NCBI GenBank assembly: GCA_025936615.1
Contig: JAICSZ010000065.1
Location: forward strand, 1 to 8,631
Length of the DNA: 8,631 nt
Direction of reading: 5' to 3'
Source: Pedococcus sp.
GTDB taxonomy: Bacteria > Actinomycetota > Actinomycetes > Actinomycetales > Dermatophilaceae
The notes below the pieces were generated by a model that did not search any database, was not told the DNA's origin, and worked only from the letters and a program-made list of their open reading frames with translations. Each line of letters starts with the position of its first letter. Within the stretch, counting starts at the first letter, position 1. This document shows positions 1-6,418 of this stretch, piece after piece. The translations under genes were made by a program, and so were the position numbers.

Positions 1-68
1 GACAGCTCCCAGGCCGCGGCGAGGCCGGTGATCCCGCCGCCGACGACGACGAACCGTGACCGGGCCAT
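1..68 (-). CDS. hemG: Protoporphyrinogen/coproporphyrinogen oxidase, N-terminal fragment
   Basis: Only the first 22 codons and two bases are in the window; the gene continues past the left edge. The visible peptide begins MARSRFVVVGGGITGLAAAW, a beta strand followed by the GxGxxG dinucleotide-binding loop (G10, G12, G15) of FAD-dependent amine-oxidase-like flavoproteins. The wording, and hemE next on the same strand, point to HemG/HemY. In Actinobacteria that enzyme usually works as coproporphyrinogen III oxidase (CgoX) in the coproporphyrin-dependent heme route; this is family knowledge. The ATG at 68-66 was chosen because AGGG (complement of 76-79) lies seven bases upstream. An in-frame GTG two codons earlier is possible. 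Any promoter must lie in the 116 nt shared with the divergent lipoprotein gene. Another GxGxxG flavoprotein cannot be excluded from so short a piece. Confidence 0.72.
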   Translation of the reverse strand, partial: MARSRFVVVGGGITGLAAAWEL

Positions 69-173
69 GCCCACACCCTGTCAGGATCGTGACTGTTTCG
101 ACATCACCGGGTGGGAACGCCTGGCCGGTCGCGCGGGTCACACCGAGGTCCAGAGCTCGCCACACCACCCACC

Positions 174-179
174 AGGGGG
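174..179 (+). promoter_or_regulatory. Shine-Dalgarno of the DUF4349 lipoprotein gene
   Basis: AGGGGG lies five bases before the ATG at 185. It supports that start over the longer open frame beginning with GTG at 56, whose extra 43 residues would place a non-hydrophobic stretch ahead of the lipoprotein signal. Confidence 0.7.
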
Positions 180-184
180 TCGTC

Positions 185-1183
185 ATGTTCCGTGATCGTC
201 CACTTCTGCGCCGCACCACCCTCGGGTCAGCTGCGCTCCTCGCCGTCGTGGCGCTGGCGGCCTGCAGCAGCGGCGGCAACGCAGCGAGCTCGGCGTCGGA
301 GGCCCAGTCGCTGCAGGCGCGGGACGGCTCCGGCTCGGCCGCCGCCGGTGGCGCCGCCGCGCCGAAGGCGCAGTCCGGGGCGCCTGCGGCCGACCAGGGC
401 TCCGCGGCGAAGGCCGGCTCAGCGGCCGTCGCACCAGCCGCGCTCGAGGCCAGCCGCGACGCCCTCGCCCGCCGGGCCTCGGTGGCGTTGCAGGTCAAGG
501 ACATCGGCCAGGCCGTCGCCAAGGTCCGCGGCATCTCGGCGGCCGCGCAGGGCTTGGTCCTCACCGAGAACATCGGCACCGGTGGCGGCGGCGTCATCCC
601 GCTCGGCGACCGGTCCAAGGTCACGGCCACCACCTATGGGGAGATCACCATCTCCGTGCCGTCCAGCCGTCTCGACGACGTCGTGGGCCAGCTCGGCGAC
701 GTGGGCAAGGTGATCCGTTCGCAGAGCTCGAGCGAGAACGTCGGCGCGCAGATCGTCGACACCGACTCGCGGCGCAGGACCATGCAGGCCAGCGTCGACC
801 GCGTGCGCGCCCTCATGGACCGGGCCACCGACATCCGAGAGGTGGTCGACCTCGAGTCCGAGCTGAGCCGGCGTCAGGCCGACCTGGAGGCACTCGAGTC
901 GCAGCTGGCCTCCCTGAAGGACAGCGTCGCGATGTCGCCGGTGCAGGTCAGCCTGACAACCGAGCCGGGCGTGATCGCCAAGCCCGCCGAGACGTCCGGC
1001 TTCCTCGCGGGGCTGCGCCACGGGTGGGAGGCCTTCACCGGATCGGTCTCGGTGCTGCTCACCATCGTCGGGGCGGTCCTGCCGTTCGCCCTGCTCGCAG
1101 TGCTCGTCGGGCTGCCGCTGTGGATGGTGCTGCGTCGCCGCCGCGGGTCCCGGTCGGAGCCGGAGGCGCTCAGCGCCGGCTGA
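185..1183 (+). CDS. DUF4349 domain-containing lipoprotein
   Basis: 332 aa, probably an envelope protein; its biochemical function is unknown. Residues 1-27 form a lipoprotein signal: basic start, hydrophobic core and lipobox ALAAC with the lipidated Cys27. Residues 28-90 are a low-complexity Ala/Gly/Ser linker. Residues about 95-260 match the DUF4349 pattern: a strand-rich part with [19 protein letters not shown] and [17 protein letters not shown], then a probable coiled coil at about 203-247 ([20 protein letters not shown]). Residues about 287-316 are a membrane helix followed by a basic RRRR tail. Topology would be an outside domain anchored by lipid at one end and a helix at the other. The gene sits between hemE and hemG on the opposite strand, and its last 14 bases overlap the end of hemE. 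DUF4349 assignment is from sequence wording; a heme-related role is not implied by anything in the protein. Confidence 0.88.
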   Translation: MFRDRPLLRRTTLGSAALLAVVALAACSSGGNAASSASEAQSLQARDGSGSAAAGGAAAPKAQSGAPAADQGSAAKAGSAAVAPAALEASRDALARRASVALQVKDIGQAVAKVRGISAAAQGLVLTENIGTGGGGVIPLGDRSKVTATTYGEITISVPSSRLDDVVGQLGDVGKVIRSQSSSENVGAQIVDTDSRRRTMQASVDRVRALMDRATDIREVVDLESELSRRQADLEALESQLASLKDSVAMSPVQVSLTTEPGVIAKPAETSGFLAGLRHGWEAFTGSVSVLLTIVGAVLPFALLAVLVGLPLWMVLRRRRGSRSEPEALSAG

Positions 1184-2204
1184 CCTCGTGCACGAGCTCG
1201 ACCACCCGGGTGAGCACGCCGGCATCGGTGTCCGGCAGGACGCCGTGGCCGAGGTTGAAGATGTGGCCGGGCGCCGCGCGTCCCTCCTGCACGATCTCGC
1301 GCACCCGCTGCTCGAGTGCCGGCCACGGCGCGAACAGCAGGGCCGGGTCGAGGTTGCCCTGCACGGCATACCCGTCCCCGAGCCTGGCCACGGCGTCGGT
1401 GAGTGAGACGCGGTAGTCCACCCCCACGACGTCGGCGCCGGCGGCGCCCATGGCCGCGAGCAGCTCGCCGGTGCCGACACCGAAGTGGATGCGGGGTATG
1501 CCGCGTGGGGCCACCGCCGCGAGGGCTGCGGCCGAGTGCGGCTGGACGAAGCGTTCGTAGTCCGCGCGCGGGAGGGCCCCGACCCAGGAGTCGAAGAGCT
1601 GGACTGCTGAGGCGCCGGCCGCGGCCTGGACGTCGAGGAAGGCGCCGGAGACCTGGGCCAGACGGGCGCACAGGTCGTGCCAGAGCTGCGGATCGCCGTG
1701 CATGAGCGCCTTGGTGCGCTCGTGGTTGCGGCTCGGACCACCCTCGACGAGGTAGCTGGCGAGGGTGAACGGCGCGCCGGCGAACCCGATGAGCGGGGTG
1801 TCCCCGAGCTCGGCCACCAGCTGGCGGACCGCCTCGGTGACGTAGGGGACGTGGTCGGGCGTCAGCTCCGGGATGCGGTCGAGGTCGGCGCGCGTGCGCA
1901 CCGGCTCGGCGACCACGGGGCCGGTGCCGGCGACGATGTCGAGGTCGACACCCACCGCCGCCAGGGGCACCACGATGTCGGAGAAGAGGATCGCGGCGTC
2001 GACACCGTGCCTGCGCACTGGCTGCAGGGTGATCTCGGTGACGAGCTCGGGACGGCGGCACGACTCGAGCATGCCGATGCCCTCACGGACCTTGCGGTAC
2101 TCCGGCAGCGAGCGTCCGGCCTGGCGCATGAACCACACGGGGGTGTGGTCGACAGGTTGGCGGCGGGCGGCCCTGACGAGGGCGGAGTCGCTCGGTGAGG
2201 TCAC
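1170..2204 (-). CDS. hemE: Uroporphyrinogen decarboxylase
   Basis: 344 aa, the usual length for HemE. The cytosolic enzyme removes four carboxyl groups from uroporphyrinogen III to give coproporphyrinogen III. The family signatures are present: [13 protein letters not shown] (residues 25-37, substrate-binding arginines), ILFSDIVVP with the key Asp76, [12 protein letters not shown] with Tyr151, LFDSWVGAL with Ser206, and [11 protein letters not shown] with His320. These correspond to Arg37/Arg41, Asp86, Tyr164, Ser219 and His339 of the human enzyme. The start chosen is GTG at 2204, which has little Shine-Dalgarno. An in-frame GTG at 2240 overlaps the transporter stop as GTGA and would add 12 residues. 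The gene lies 32 nt behind the same-strand transporter and is probably co-transcribed with it; its 3' end overlaps the convergent lipoprotein gene by 14 bases. Confidence 0.97.
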   Translation of the reverse strand: MTSPSDSALVRAARRQPVDHTPVWFMRQAGRSLPEYRKVREGIGMLESCRRPELVTEITLQPVRRHGVDAAILFSDIVVPLAAVGVDLDIVAGTGPVVAEPVRTRADLDRIPELTPDHVPYVTEAVRQLVAELGDTPLIGFAGAPFTLASYLVEGGPSRNHERTKALMHGDPQLWHDLCARLAQVSGAFLDVQAAAGASAVQLFDSWVGALPRADYERFVQPHSAAALAAVAPRGIPRIHFGVGTGELLAAMGAAGADVVGVDYRVSLTDAVARLGDGYAVQGNLDPALLFAPWPALEQRVREIVQEGRAAPGHIFNLGHGVLPDTDAGVLTRVVELVHEVSRR

Positions 2205-2236
2205 GCCGGGAGTCTCGCACGAGCGGACCGAGCCAC

Positions 2237-3061
2237 TCACATCGCGATGACGCCGGCCCCCAGCAGTGCCAGGAGGGCACCGACCTTCTGGATGCCTCGC
2301 AACCGCTCCTTGAGCAGGGTGCGCGCCAGCAGGATCGTGACGACGGGGTACAGCGAACCCAGCACGCTCGCGACGCTGACCTCGCCCCGGCTGCTGGCCA
2401 CGCCGAACAGCACGTTGGCACCCAGGTCGGCGCAGCCGATGGCCAGCAGGGCTGGCACATCGCGCACCGCCATGCCGCCGAGCCTGCGTGTCACGAGGGC
2501 GAGGACCACGAAGAAGGTGACCGAGGTGGCCCGCATGCCCCACATCGTCATGAGGGTGGAGGTGCGGGCACCCCGGTCGATGCAGAACAAGGCCAGGCCG
2601 AACCCCATCGCAGCCACCCCGGCGAGCACGACGGGGCGCGCCGAGACCGCGCCGCTGAGCTCGGGACCGGAGGCGAACGTGACCCCCACGACGGCGACCA
2701 TGATGCCCACCCAGGTCCACGGGGACGGGTCGTCCCCGGTGGCCACGCCGAGCAGCACCGGGATCGCCACGCCCAGCGCCGCGATCGGTGCCACCACGCC
2801 CATCGTCCCGGTCGAGAGTGCGGTGTAGAAGCAGAGCAGCCCGCCCACCCCGCTGATCCCGGCCGCGACCGCCCACAGCGGCCAACCGGTCCAGGACACC
2901 GTCCCCAGCTGGGTGAGCACGACCGCGGAGATGACGAGGAAGGCCAGCGACTGCGTCCACCCCACGACGGCGACCGGGGACCGGCGCCGGGAGAACAGAC
3001 CGGCGAAGAAGTCCGACGTGCCCCAGCACGCGCTCGAGCCGAGCGCGAGGAGGGACAGCAC
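2237..3061 (-). CDS. EamA/DMT-family transporter
   Basis: 274 aa, almost entirely hydrophobic, with about ten membrane helices in two repeated EamA halves. The first half ends with [16 protein letters not shown] and [14 protein letters not shown] (about 91-130). The second ends with [21 protein letters not shown] and a final helix [13 protein letters not shown] (about 234-273). The PV/P in mid-helix and the conserved Glu252 in LLKERL are typical of the drug/metabolite transporter superfamily, which moves small metabolites across the inner membrane. The substrate cannot be read from sequence. The start is GTG at 3061: it is the first possible codon after an in-frame TAG (minus-strand 3073-3071), and a TANNNT box ends six bases before it, so the mRNA is probably leaderless. 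hemE follows 32 nt downstream. A heme-precursor cargo would be speculation. Confidence 0.9.
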   Translation of the reverse strand: MLSLLALGSSACWGTSDFFAGLFSRRRSPVAVVGWTQSLAFLVISAVVLTQLGTVSWTGWPLWAVAAGISGVGGLLCFYTALSTGTMGVVAPIAALGVAIPVLLGVATGDDPSPWTWVGIMVAVVGVTFASGPELSGAVSARPVVLAGVAAMGFGLALFCIDRGARTSTLMTMWGMRATSVTFFVVLALVTRRLGGMAVRDVPALLAIGCADLGANVLFGVASSRGEVSVASVLGSLYPVVTILLARTLLKERLRGIQKVGALLALLGAGVIAM

Positions 3062-3067
3062 GGCGCA

Positions 3068-3073
3068 ACGCTA
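3068..3073 (-). promoter_or_regulatory. -10 box of the transporter-hemE transcript
   Basis: On the minus strand the hexamer is TAGCGT. Counting its last base (3068) as -7 puts +1 exactly on the G of the GTG start at 3061, so the transcript would have no leader. No convincing TTGACA-like -35 is seen 16-19 bases upstream. Confidence 0.55.
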
Positions 3074-3099
3074 GCCGCGACACCCCCGCGGCGTGCCGT

Positions 3100-3144
3100 T
3101 GCCCACCATCCGGGACCACCCGGCATACCCTCTGATGGTGGGCA
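3100..3144. promoter_or_regulatory. Inverted repeat in the divergent promoter region
   Basis: TGCCCACCATC (3100-3110) and its exact complement GATGGTGGGCA (3134-3144) flank a 23-bp spacer. The left arm sits about -38 to -28 from the predicted DUF3000 transcript start; the right arm covers -4 to +7 including the start codon. A smaller repeat, CCGGG-ACCA-CCCGG (3110-3123), lies inside. Position suggests a regulator site; no known operator is recognised. Confidence 0.4.
3126..3131 (+). promoter_or_regulatory. -10 box of the DUF3000 gene
   Basis: TACCCT ends six bases before the GTG at 3138, placing +1 on that codon. The box overlaps a GGCATACC word (3122-3129). No clear -35 at the usual distance. 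Confidence 0.45.
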
Positions 3145-3722
3145 GCCGAACGGTCCCCGGAGACCACTCCCCTGAGTTCGCGCAGGCGTTGAACGACCTG
3201 CGCGGCGCGCGGTTGCGTTCCGAGGTCAGGCTCACCGAGGTGCCTGCCCCCCAACGCATCGCGCCATACGCGGTGGCCCTCACCGCCGAGGTCGTGGGTG
3301 CAGCGGCCGACGAGGACGAGCTGGCCTCGGGCAGGTTCGTGCTGCTGCACGACCCGTCGCGCCCGGACCCGTGGGACGGCGCGTGGCGTGCCGTGACCTT
3401 CGCTCGGGCCGAGCTGGAGCCCGAGCTGGCGAGCGACCCCATGCTCGGCGCGGTGGGCTGGTCCTGGCTGACCGACTCGTTGACCTCGCGCGGCCTGGGC
3501 TTCACCGCCGAGGCCGGCACGGTGACCCGCGTCGTCTCCGAGAGCTTCGCCGGACTCTCCGACCGCCCGGCGAGCGTCGAGATGGAGGTGCGGGCGTCGT
3601 GGACGCCGACGACGGGCAACGTCGGTGCTCACCTCGTCGCCTGGTCCGACCTGCTCTGCACGATCGCCGGCCTGCCACCGCTGCCCGAGGGCGTCGTGGC
3701 GCTGCCGGGACCGCGGCGCTGA
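3138..3722 (+). CDS. DUF3000 domain-containing protein
   Basis: 194 aa, soluble, function unknown. The whole protein resembles the DUF3000 family, a small actinobacterial family I associate with this position between hemE and an RNase D-like gene. Recognisable parts are [32 protein letters not shown] (14-45), the tryptophan-rich core [19 protein letters not shown] followed by [12 protein letters not shown] (79-115), and the end [20 protein letters not shown] (166-185). There is no signal peptide, membrane helix or evident catalytic motif. The GTG at 3138 was chosen because it coincides with the +1 predicted from the -10 box; ATG at 3135, one codon earlier, and GTG at 3093 are in-frame alternatives. 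The exonuclease gene starts 24 nt after the stop and has its own promoter. Confidence 0.88.
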   Translation: MGSRTVPGDHSPEFAQALNDLRGARLRSEVRLTEVPAPQRIAPYAVALTAEVVGAAADEDELASGRFVLLHDPSRPDPWDGAWRAVTFARAELEPELASDPMLGAVGWSWLTDSLTSRGLGFTAEAGTVTRVVSESFAGLSDRPASVEMEVRASWTPTTGNVGAHLVAWSDLLCTIAGLPPLPEGVVALPGPRR

Positions 3723-3734
3723 GCTGCCACCCGG

Positions 3735-3740
3735 TAGGTT
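3735..3740 (+). promoter_or_regulatory. -10 box of the exonuclease gene
   Basis: TAGGTT fits TANNNT and ends exactly six bases before the GTG at 3747, in the 24-nt gap after DUF3000. It predicts a leaderless internal transcript. No Shine-Dalgarno or clear -35 is visible. Confidence 0.55.
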
Positions 3741-3746
3741 GACCGG

Positions 3747-4982
3747 GTGACCGACACCGACGCCGACCCGGCTGTCGAGTCCGTCGTCCCCCTGATCCCG
3801 CTCGACATACCCGCGGACGGTGTGCCCCCGGTCATCGAGACCGAGCGCGCCCTGGACGAGGCGGCCCGGGCCATCGCTGGCGGAGACGGCCCGGTGGCCC
3901 TCGACGCCGAGCGGGCCAGCGGCTACCGCTACGGCCAGCGCGCCTACCTCGTCCAGCTGCGACGAGAGGGCTCCGGCACCAGCCTCGTCGACCCGATGGG
4001 CTGCCCCGACCTCACCCCGATCAACGAGGCCATCGGCGGCGCCGAGTGGATCCTGCACGCCGCCACCCAGGACCTGGCCTGCCTCGCGGAGGTGGGCCTG
4101 CGACCCAGACAGCTCTTCGACACCGAACTGGCCGGGCGGCTGCTGGGACTCCCGCGCGTGGGACTCGCCGCGGTCGTGGAGCACTACCTCGGCCTGTCGC
4201 TGGCCAAGGAGCACTCCGCGGTCGACTGGTCGACCCGACCGCTTCCCGAGCCGTGGTTGCGCTACGCCGCGCTCGACGTCGAGGTGCTCGTCGACCTGCG
4301 CAACCTGATGGGGGTCGACCTGGCTCGGCAGGGCAAGTCCGAGTGGGCCCGCCAGGAGTTCGAGGCGCTGCTCGGCTTCACCGGCCCGCCGCAGCGGGTG
4401 GACCCGTGGCGGCGCACCTCCGGCATGCACCGGGTGCGCAGCCGGCGCACCGCGGCGGTCGTGCGCGAGCTGTGGGAGGCCCGTGACCAGATCGCGCGCG
4501 AGCGGGACGTCTCGCCGGGGCGAGTCCTGCCGGATGCGGCGCTGGTGGAGCTCGCCATGGATGCCCCCACGTCAGCGGCGAGCCTGACGGGAGGTCACCG
4601 GTCGGTACGGCGCTACCAGCGGCAGTGGCTCGACGCAGTCCGTCGCGCGAACGCGATCCCGGAGTCCGACCTGCCCGCGCTGACCCTGCGCTCCGACGGC
4701 CCGCCCCCCCAACGTTCCTGGGCCGACCGCAACCCCGTGGCCGCGGCACGACTGGCCGACACCCGGTCTGCGCTCACGGAGTTCTCCACCGAGCACGAGG
4801 TCCCGGTGGAGAACGTCGTCTCCCCCGAGCCGCTGCGCCGGGTCGTCTGGAGTCCGCCCGCCGAGCACACCGCGGCTGCGTTCGCGGCGGCGCTGCGAAC
4901 CCTGGGGGCCAGGCAGTGGCAGACCGACATCGTGTCCCCGCTGCTCGAGGCCGCCTTCGCCACCCACCCCGACCCCAGCTGA
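3747..4982 (+). CDS. RNase D-like 3'-5' exonuclease with HRDC domain
   Basis: 411 aa, cytosolic. The N-terminal DEDDy exonuclease domain (about 28-210) carries all acidic metal ligands: Exo I in [21 protein letters not shown] (Asp53, Glu55), Exo II in [13 protein letters not shown] (Asp109) and Exo III in [14 protein letters not shown] (Tyr173, Asp177). [15 protein letters not shown] (153-167) is the RNase D loop before Exo III. An HRDC nucleic-acid-binding domain covers about 228-305. A C-terminal region (about 310-408) has further helical repeats, as in longer actinobacterial homologues. By family it should trim structured RNA such as tRNA precursors from the 3' end; the actual substrate is unproven. 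GTG at 3747 is the start because the -10 box places +1 on it and it opens the first acidic segment. A strong hairpin begins 24 bases after the stop. Confidence 0.92.
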   Translation: MTDTDADPAVESVVPLIPLDIPADGVPPVIETERALDEAARAIAGGDGPVALDAERASGYRYGQRAYLVQLRREGSGTSLVDPMGCPDLTPINEAIGGAEWILHAATQDLACLAEVGLRPRQLFDTELAGRLLGLPRVGLAAVVEHYLGLSLAKEHSAVDWSTRPLPEPWLRYAALDVEVLVDLRNLMGVDLARQGKSEWARQEFEALLGFTGPPQRVDPWRRTSGMHRVRSRRTAAVVRELWEARDQIARERDVSPGRVLPDAALVELAMDAPTSAASLTGGHRSVRRYQRQWLDAVRRANAIPESDLPALTLRSDGPPPQRSWADRNPVAAARLADTRSALTEFSTEHEVPVENVVSPEPLRRVVWSPPAEHTAAAFAAALRTLGARQWQTDIVSPLLEAAFATHPDPS

Positions 4983-5006
4983 CCCGCCCGCCGGTCGCCA
5001 TCTCAG

Positions 5007-5056
5007 GCAAATCATGAGTTGGCGCCGGGGCCTGGCGGCGCCAACTCATGATTTGC
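5007..5056. terminator. 21-bp perfect hairpin after the exonuclease gene
   Basis: Positions 5007-5027 and 5036-5056 are exact reverse complements with an 8-nt loop (GGGCCTGG). The outer half of each arm is AT-rich (CAAATCATGAGTT), unusual here; the inner half is GGCGCC. It lies 24 bases after the exonuclease stop and about 75 before the next -10 box. No U-tract follows on either strand, so it would be a U-less terminator; a dispersed palindromic repeat is the main alternative. Confidence 0.6.
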
Positions 5057-5129
5057 ATGGAGTAGCTCCGGTGGGAGGGGTGACGGCGCTCACGCCGCAG
5101 GCTCGGTGACCGGGCTGGTTACTCACGGG

Positions 5130-5135
5130 TAGCAT
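5130..5135 (+). promoter_or_regulatory. -10 box of the fatty-acid oxidation operon
   Basis: TAGCAT, with TGACCG (5107-5112) 17 bases upstream as a weak -35. Transcription would start near 5141-5143, giving a leader of about 50 nt before the thiolase GTG. Confidence 0.5.
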
Positions 5136-5140
5136 CAGTC

Positions 5141-5155
5141 GTGTCCTCGCGACAC
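5141..5155. promoter_or_regulatory. Small inverted repeat at the operon's transcription start
   Basis: GTGTC and GACAC flank a 5-base spacer and start at the predicted +1. It could be an operator half-site pair or a short 5' hairpin; no specific regulator is recognised. Confidence 0.25.
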
Positions 5156-5180
5156 ACCGCGTCACCAACCACCAACCACT

Positions 5181-5185
5181 GGAGG
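5181..5185 (+). promoter_or_regulatory. Shine-Dalgarno of the thiolase gene
   Basis: GGAGG ends six bases before the GTG at 5192. This decides the start over the in-frame GTG at 5141, which would add 17 residues unlike any thiolase N-terminus. It lies in a 10-bp palindrome, GGAGGCCTCC. Confidence 0.8.
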
Positions 5186-5191
5186 CCTCCC

Positions 5192-6418
5192 GTGCCCCGC
5201 ATCCTGCGTGAGGTCGTCTTCGTCGACGGCGTCCGGACGCCGTTCGGCAAGGCCGGGGAGAAGGGCATGTACGCCCAGACCCGCGCCGACGACCTCGTCA
5301 TCGCCTGCATCCGCGAGCTGATGCGCCGCCACCCCGAGCTGCCGCCCGAGCGCGTCGAGGAGGTGGCCATCGCGGCGACCACCCAGATCGGCGACCAGGG
5401 CCTGACCCTGGGCCGGCTCGCGGCGCTCCTCTCTGGCCTGCCGAAGTCGACGCCGGGCTACTCCATCGACCGCATGTGCGCCGGGGCCATGACCGCGGTG
5501 ACGACCGCGGCGGGCTCCATCGCGTTCGGGGCGACCGACGTCGCGATCGCGGGCGGCGTCGAGCACATGGGTCACCACCCGATGGGCGAGGGCGTCGACC
5601 CGAACCCGCGAATCGTCGCCGAGAAGCTCGTGGACCCCTCCGCGCTCGTCATGGGCTCGACTGCGGAGAACCTGCACGACCGGTTCCCGCACCTGACCAA
5701 GGCGCGCGCCGACGCCTACGCGGTGCGCTCGCAGGACAAGCTCGCGAAGGCGTACGCGAACGGCCAGGTCCAGCCAGATCTCGTGCCGGTGGCCACGCGG
5801 CACCAGGAGCTCGGCTGGGGCCTGGCCACGGCGGACGAGCCGCCTCGTCCCGGCACGACGGTCGAGGACCTGGCTACCCTGAAGACGCCGTTCCGCTCGC
5901 ACGGCAACGTCACCGCGGGCAACTCCGCGGGCCTCAACGACGGCGCGACCGCCTGCATCCTCGCCTCCGCCGAGGCCGCCGAGGAGCTGGGGCTGCCGGT
6001 GCGGATGCGGCTCGTGGACTTCGCGTTCGTCGGCGTCGAGCCGGAGGTGATGGGCATCGGCCCCGTTCCGGCCGCCGAGAAGGCACTGGCGAAGTCCGGC
6101 ATGTCCATCGACGACATCGGGCTCTTCGAGCTCAACGAGGCGTTCGCCGTGCAGGTGCTCGCCTTCCTCGACCACTTCGGCATCGCCGACGACGACGAGC
6201 GGGTCAACCAGTACGGCGGCGCCATCGCGACCGGCCACCCACTCGCCTCCTCCGGCGTGCGGCTGATGACCCAGCTGGCCCGTCAGTTCGAGGAGCACCC
6301 CGAGGTCCGCTACGGCATGACCGCCATGTGCATCGGCATCGGCATGGGTGGCGCGGTGATCTGGGAGAACCCGAACCACGCCGACTACGGCAAGGACGAC
6401 AAGGAGACCGCGGCGTGA
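5192..6418 (+). CDS. fadA: Thiolase (acetyl-CoA C-acyltransferase)
   Basis: 408 aa, the full thiolase length. The cytosolic enzyme cleaves 3-ketoacyl-CoA with CoA to acetyl-CoA and a chain two carbons shorter. The protein opens with EVVFVDGVRTPFGK. The acyl-accepting cysteine is Cys96 in IDRMCAGAMTAV; GGVEHMGHHPMG (121-132) and NSAGLNDGA (244-252) are standard thiolase segments; LNEAFAVQ (314-321), His349 in ATGHPLASSG and Cys380 in MCIGIGMGG complete the active site. The last glycine of the usual GHPLG is Ala352. It is the first gene of an operon: the next gene's GTG overlaps its stop as GTGA, and that partner supplies the two preceding beta-oxidation steps. A degradative rather than biosynthetic role is inferred from this coupling. 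Confidence 0.95.
   Translation: MPRILREVVFVDGVRTPFGKAGEKGMYAQTRADDLVIACIRELMRRHPELPPERVEEVAIAATTQIGDQGLTLGRLAALLSGLPKSTPGYSIDRMCAGAMTAVTTAAGSIAFGATDVAIAGGVEHMGHHPMGEGVDPNPRIVAEKLVDPSALVMGSTAENLHDRFPHLTKARADAYAVRSQDKLAKAYANGQVQPDLVPVATRHQELGWGLATADEPPRPGTTVEDLATLKTPFRSHGNVTAGNSAGLNDGATACILASAEAAEELGLPVRMRLVDFAFVGVEPEVMGIGPVPAAEKALAKSGMSIDDIGLFELNEAFAVQVLAFLDHFGIADDDERVNQYGGAIATGHPLASSGVRLMTQLARQFEEHPEVRYGMTAMCIGIGMGGAVIWENPNHADYGKDDKETAA
6401..6406 (+). promoter_or_regulatory. Shine-Dalgarno of the fadB-like gene
   Basis: AAGGAG lies inside the end of the thiolase gene, eight bases before the GTG at 6415. It fixes the start of the second gene although the same reading frame stays open far upstream. 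Confidence 0.75.

Noticed and set aside
77..93. Small inverted repeats CCTG-T-CAGG and GTCA/TGAC upstream of hemG
   Set aside because: Four-base arms are expected by chance in this composition, and nothing ties them to a known operator.
1170..4430. A 1086-codon open frame on the minus strand covering hemE, the transporter region and the DUF3000 and exonuclease genes antisense
   Set aside because: Only the hemE portion (1170-2204) reads as a known protein. The rest is arginine-, glycine- and histidine-rich shadow sequence typical of high-GC codon bias, antisense or out of frame to well-supported genes.
5079..5122. GGTGAC at 5079 and 5105 with GGTTAC at 5117, and a CGGCG/CGCCG hairpin at 5084-5097
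   Set aside because: Irregular spacing and short words; not enough to call an operator array or a terminator.
5141..5191. In-frame GTG at 5141 as a leaderless thiolase start
   Set aside because: Spacing from the -10 box is five rather than six bases, the added residues are not thiolase-like, and a strong GGAGG precedes the GTG at 5192.
5476..6414. Upstream extension of the fadB frame through the thiolase gene, as if a long fusion
   Set aside because: The stretch is arginine-rich shadow of the thiolase; AAGGAG plus the GTGA overlap at 6415 gives a proper start and the usual FadB length.
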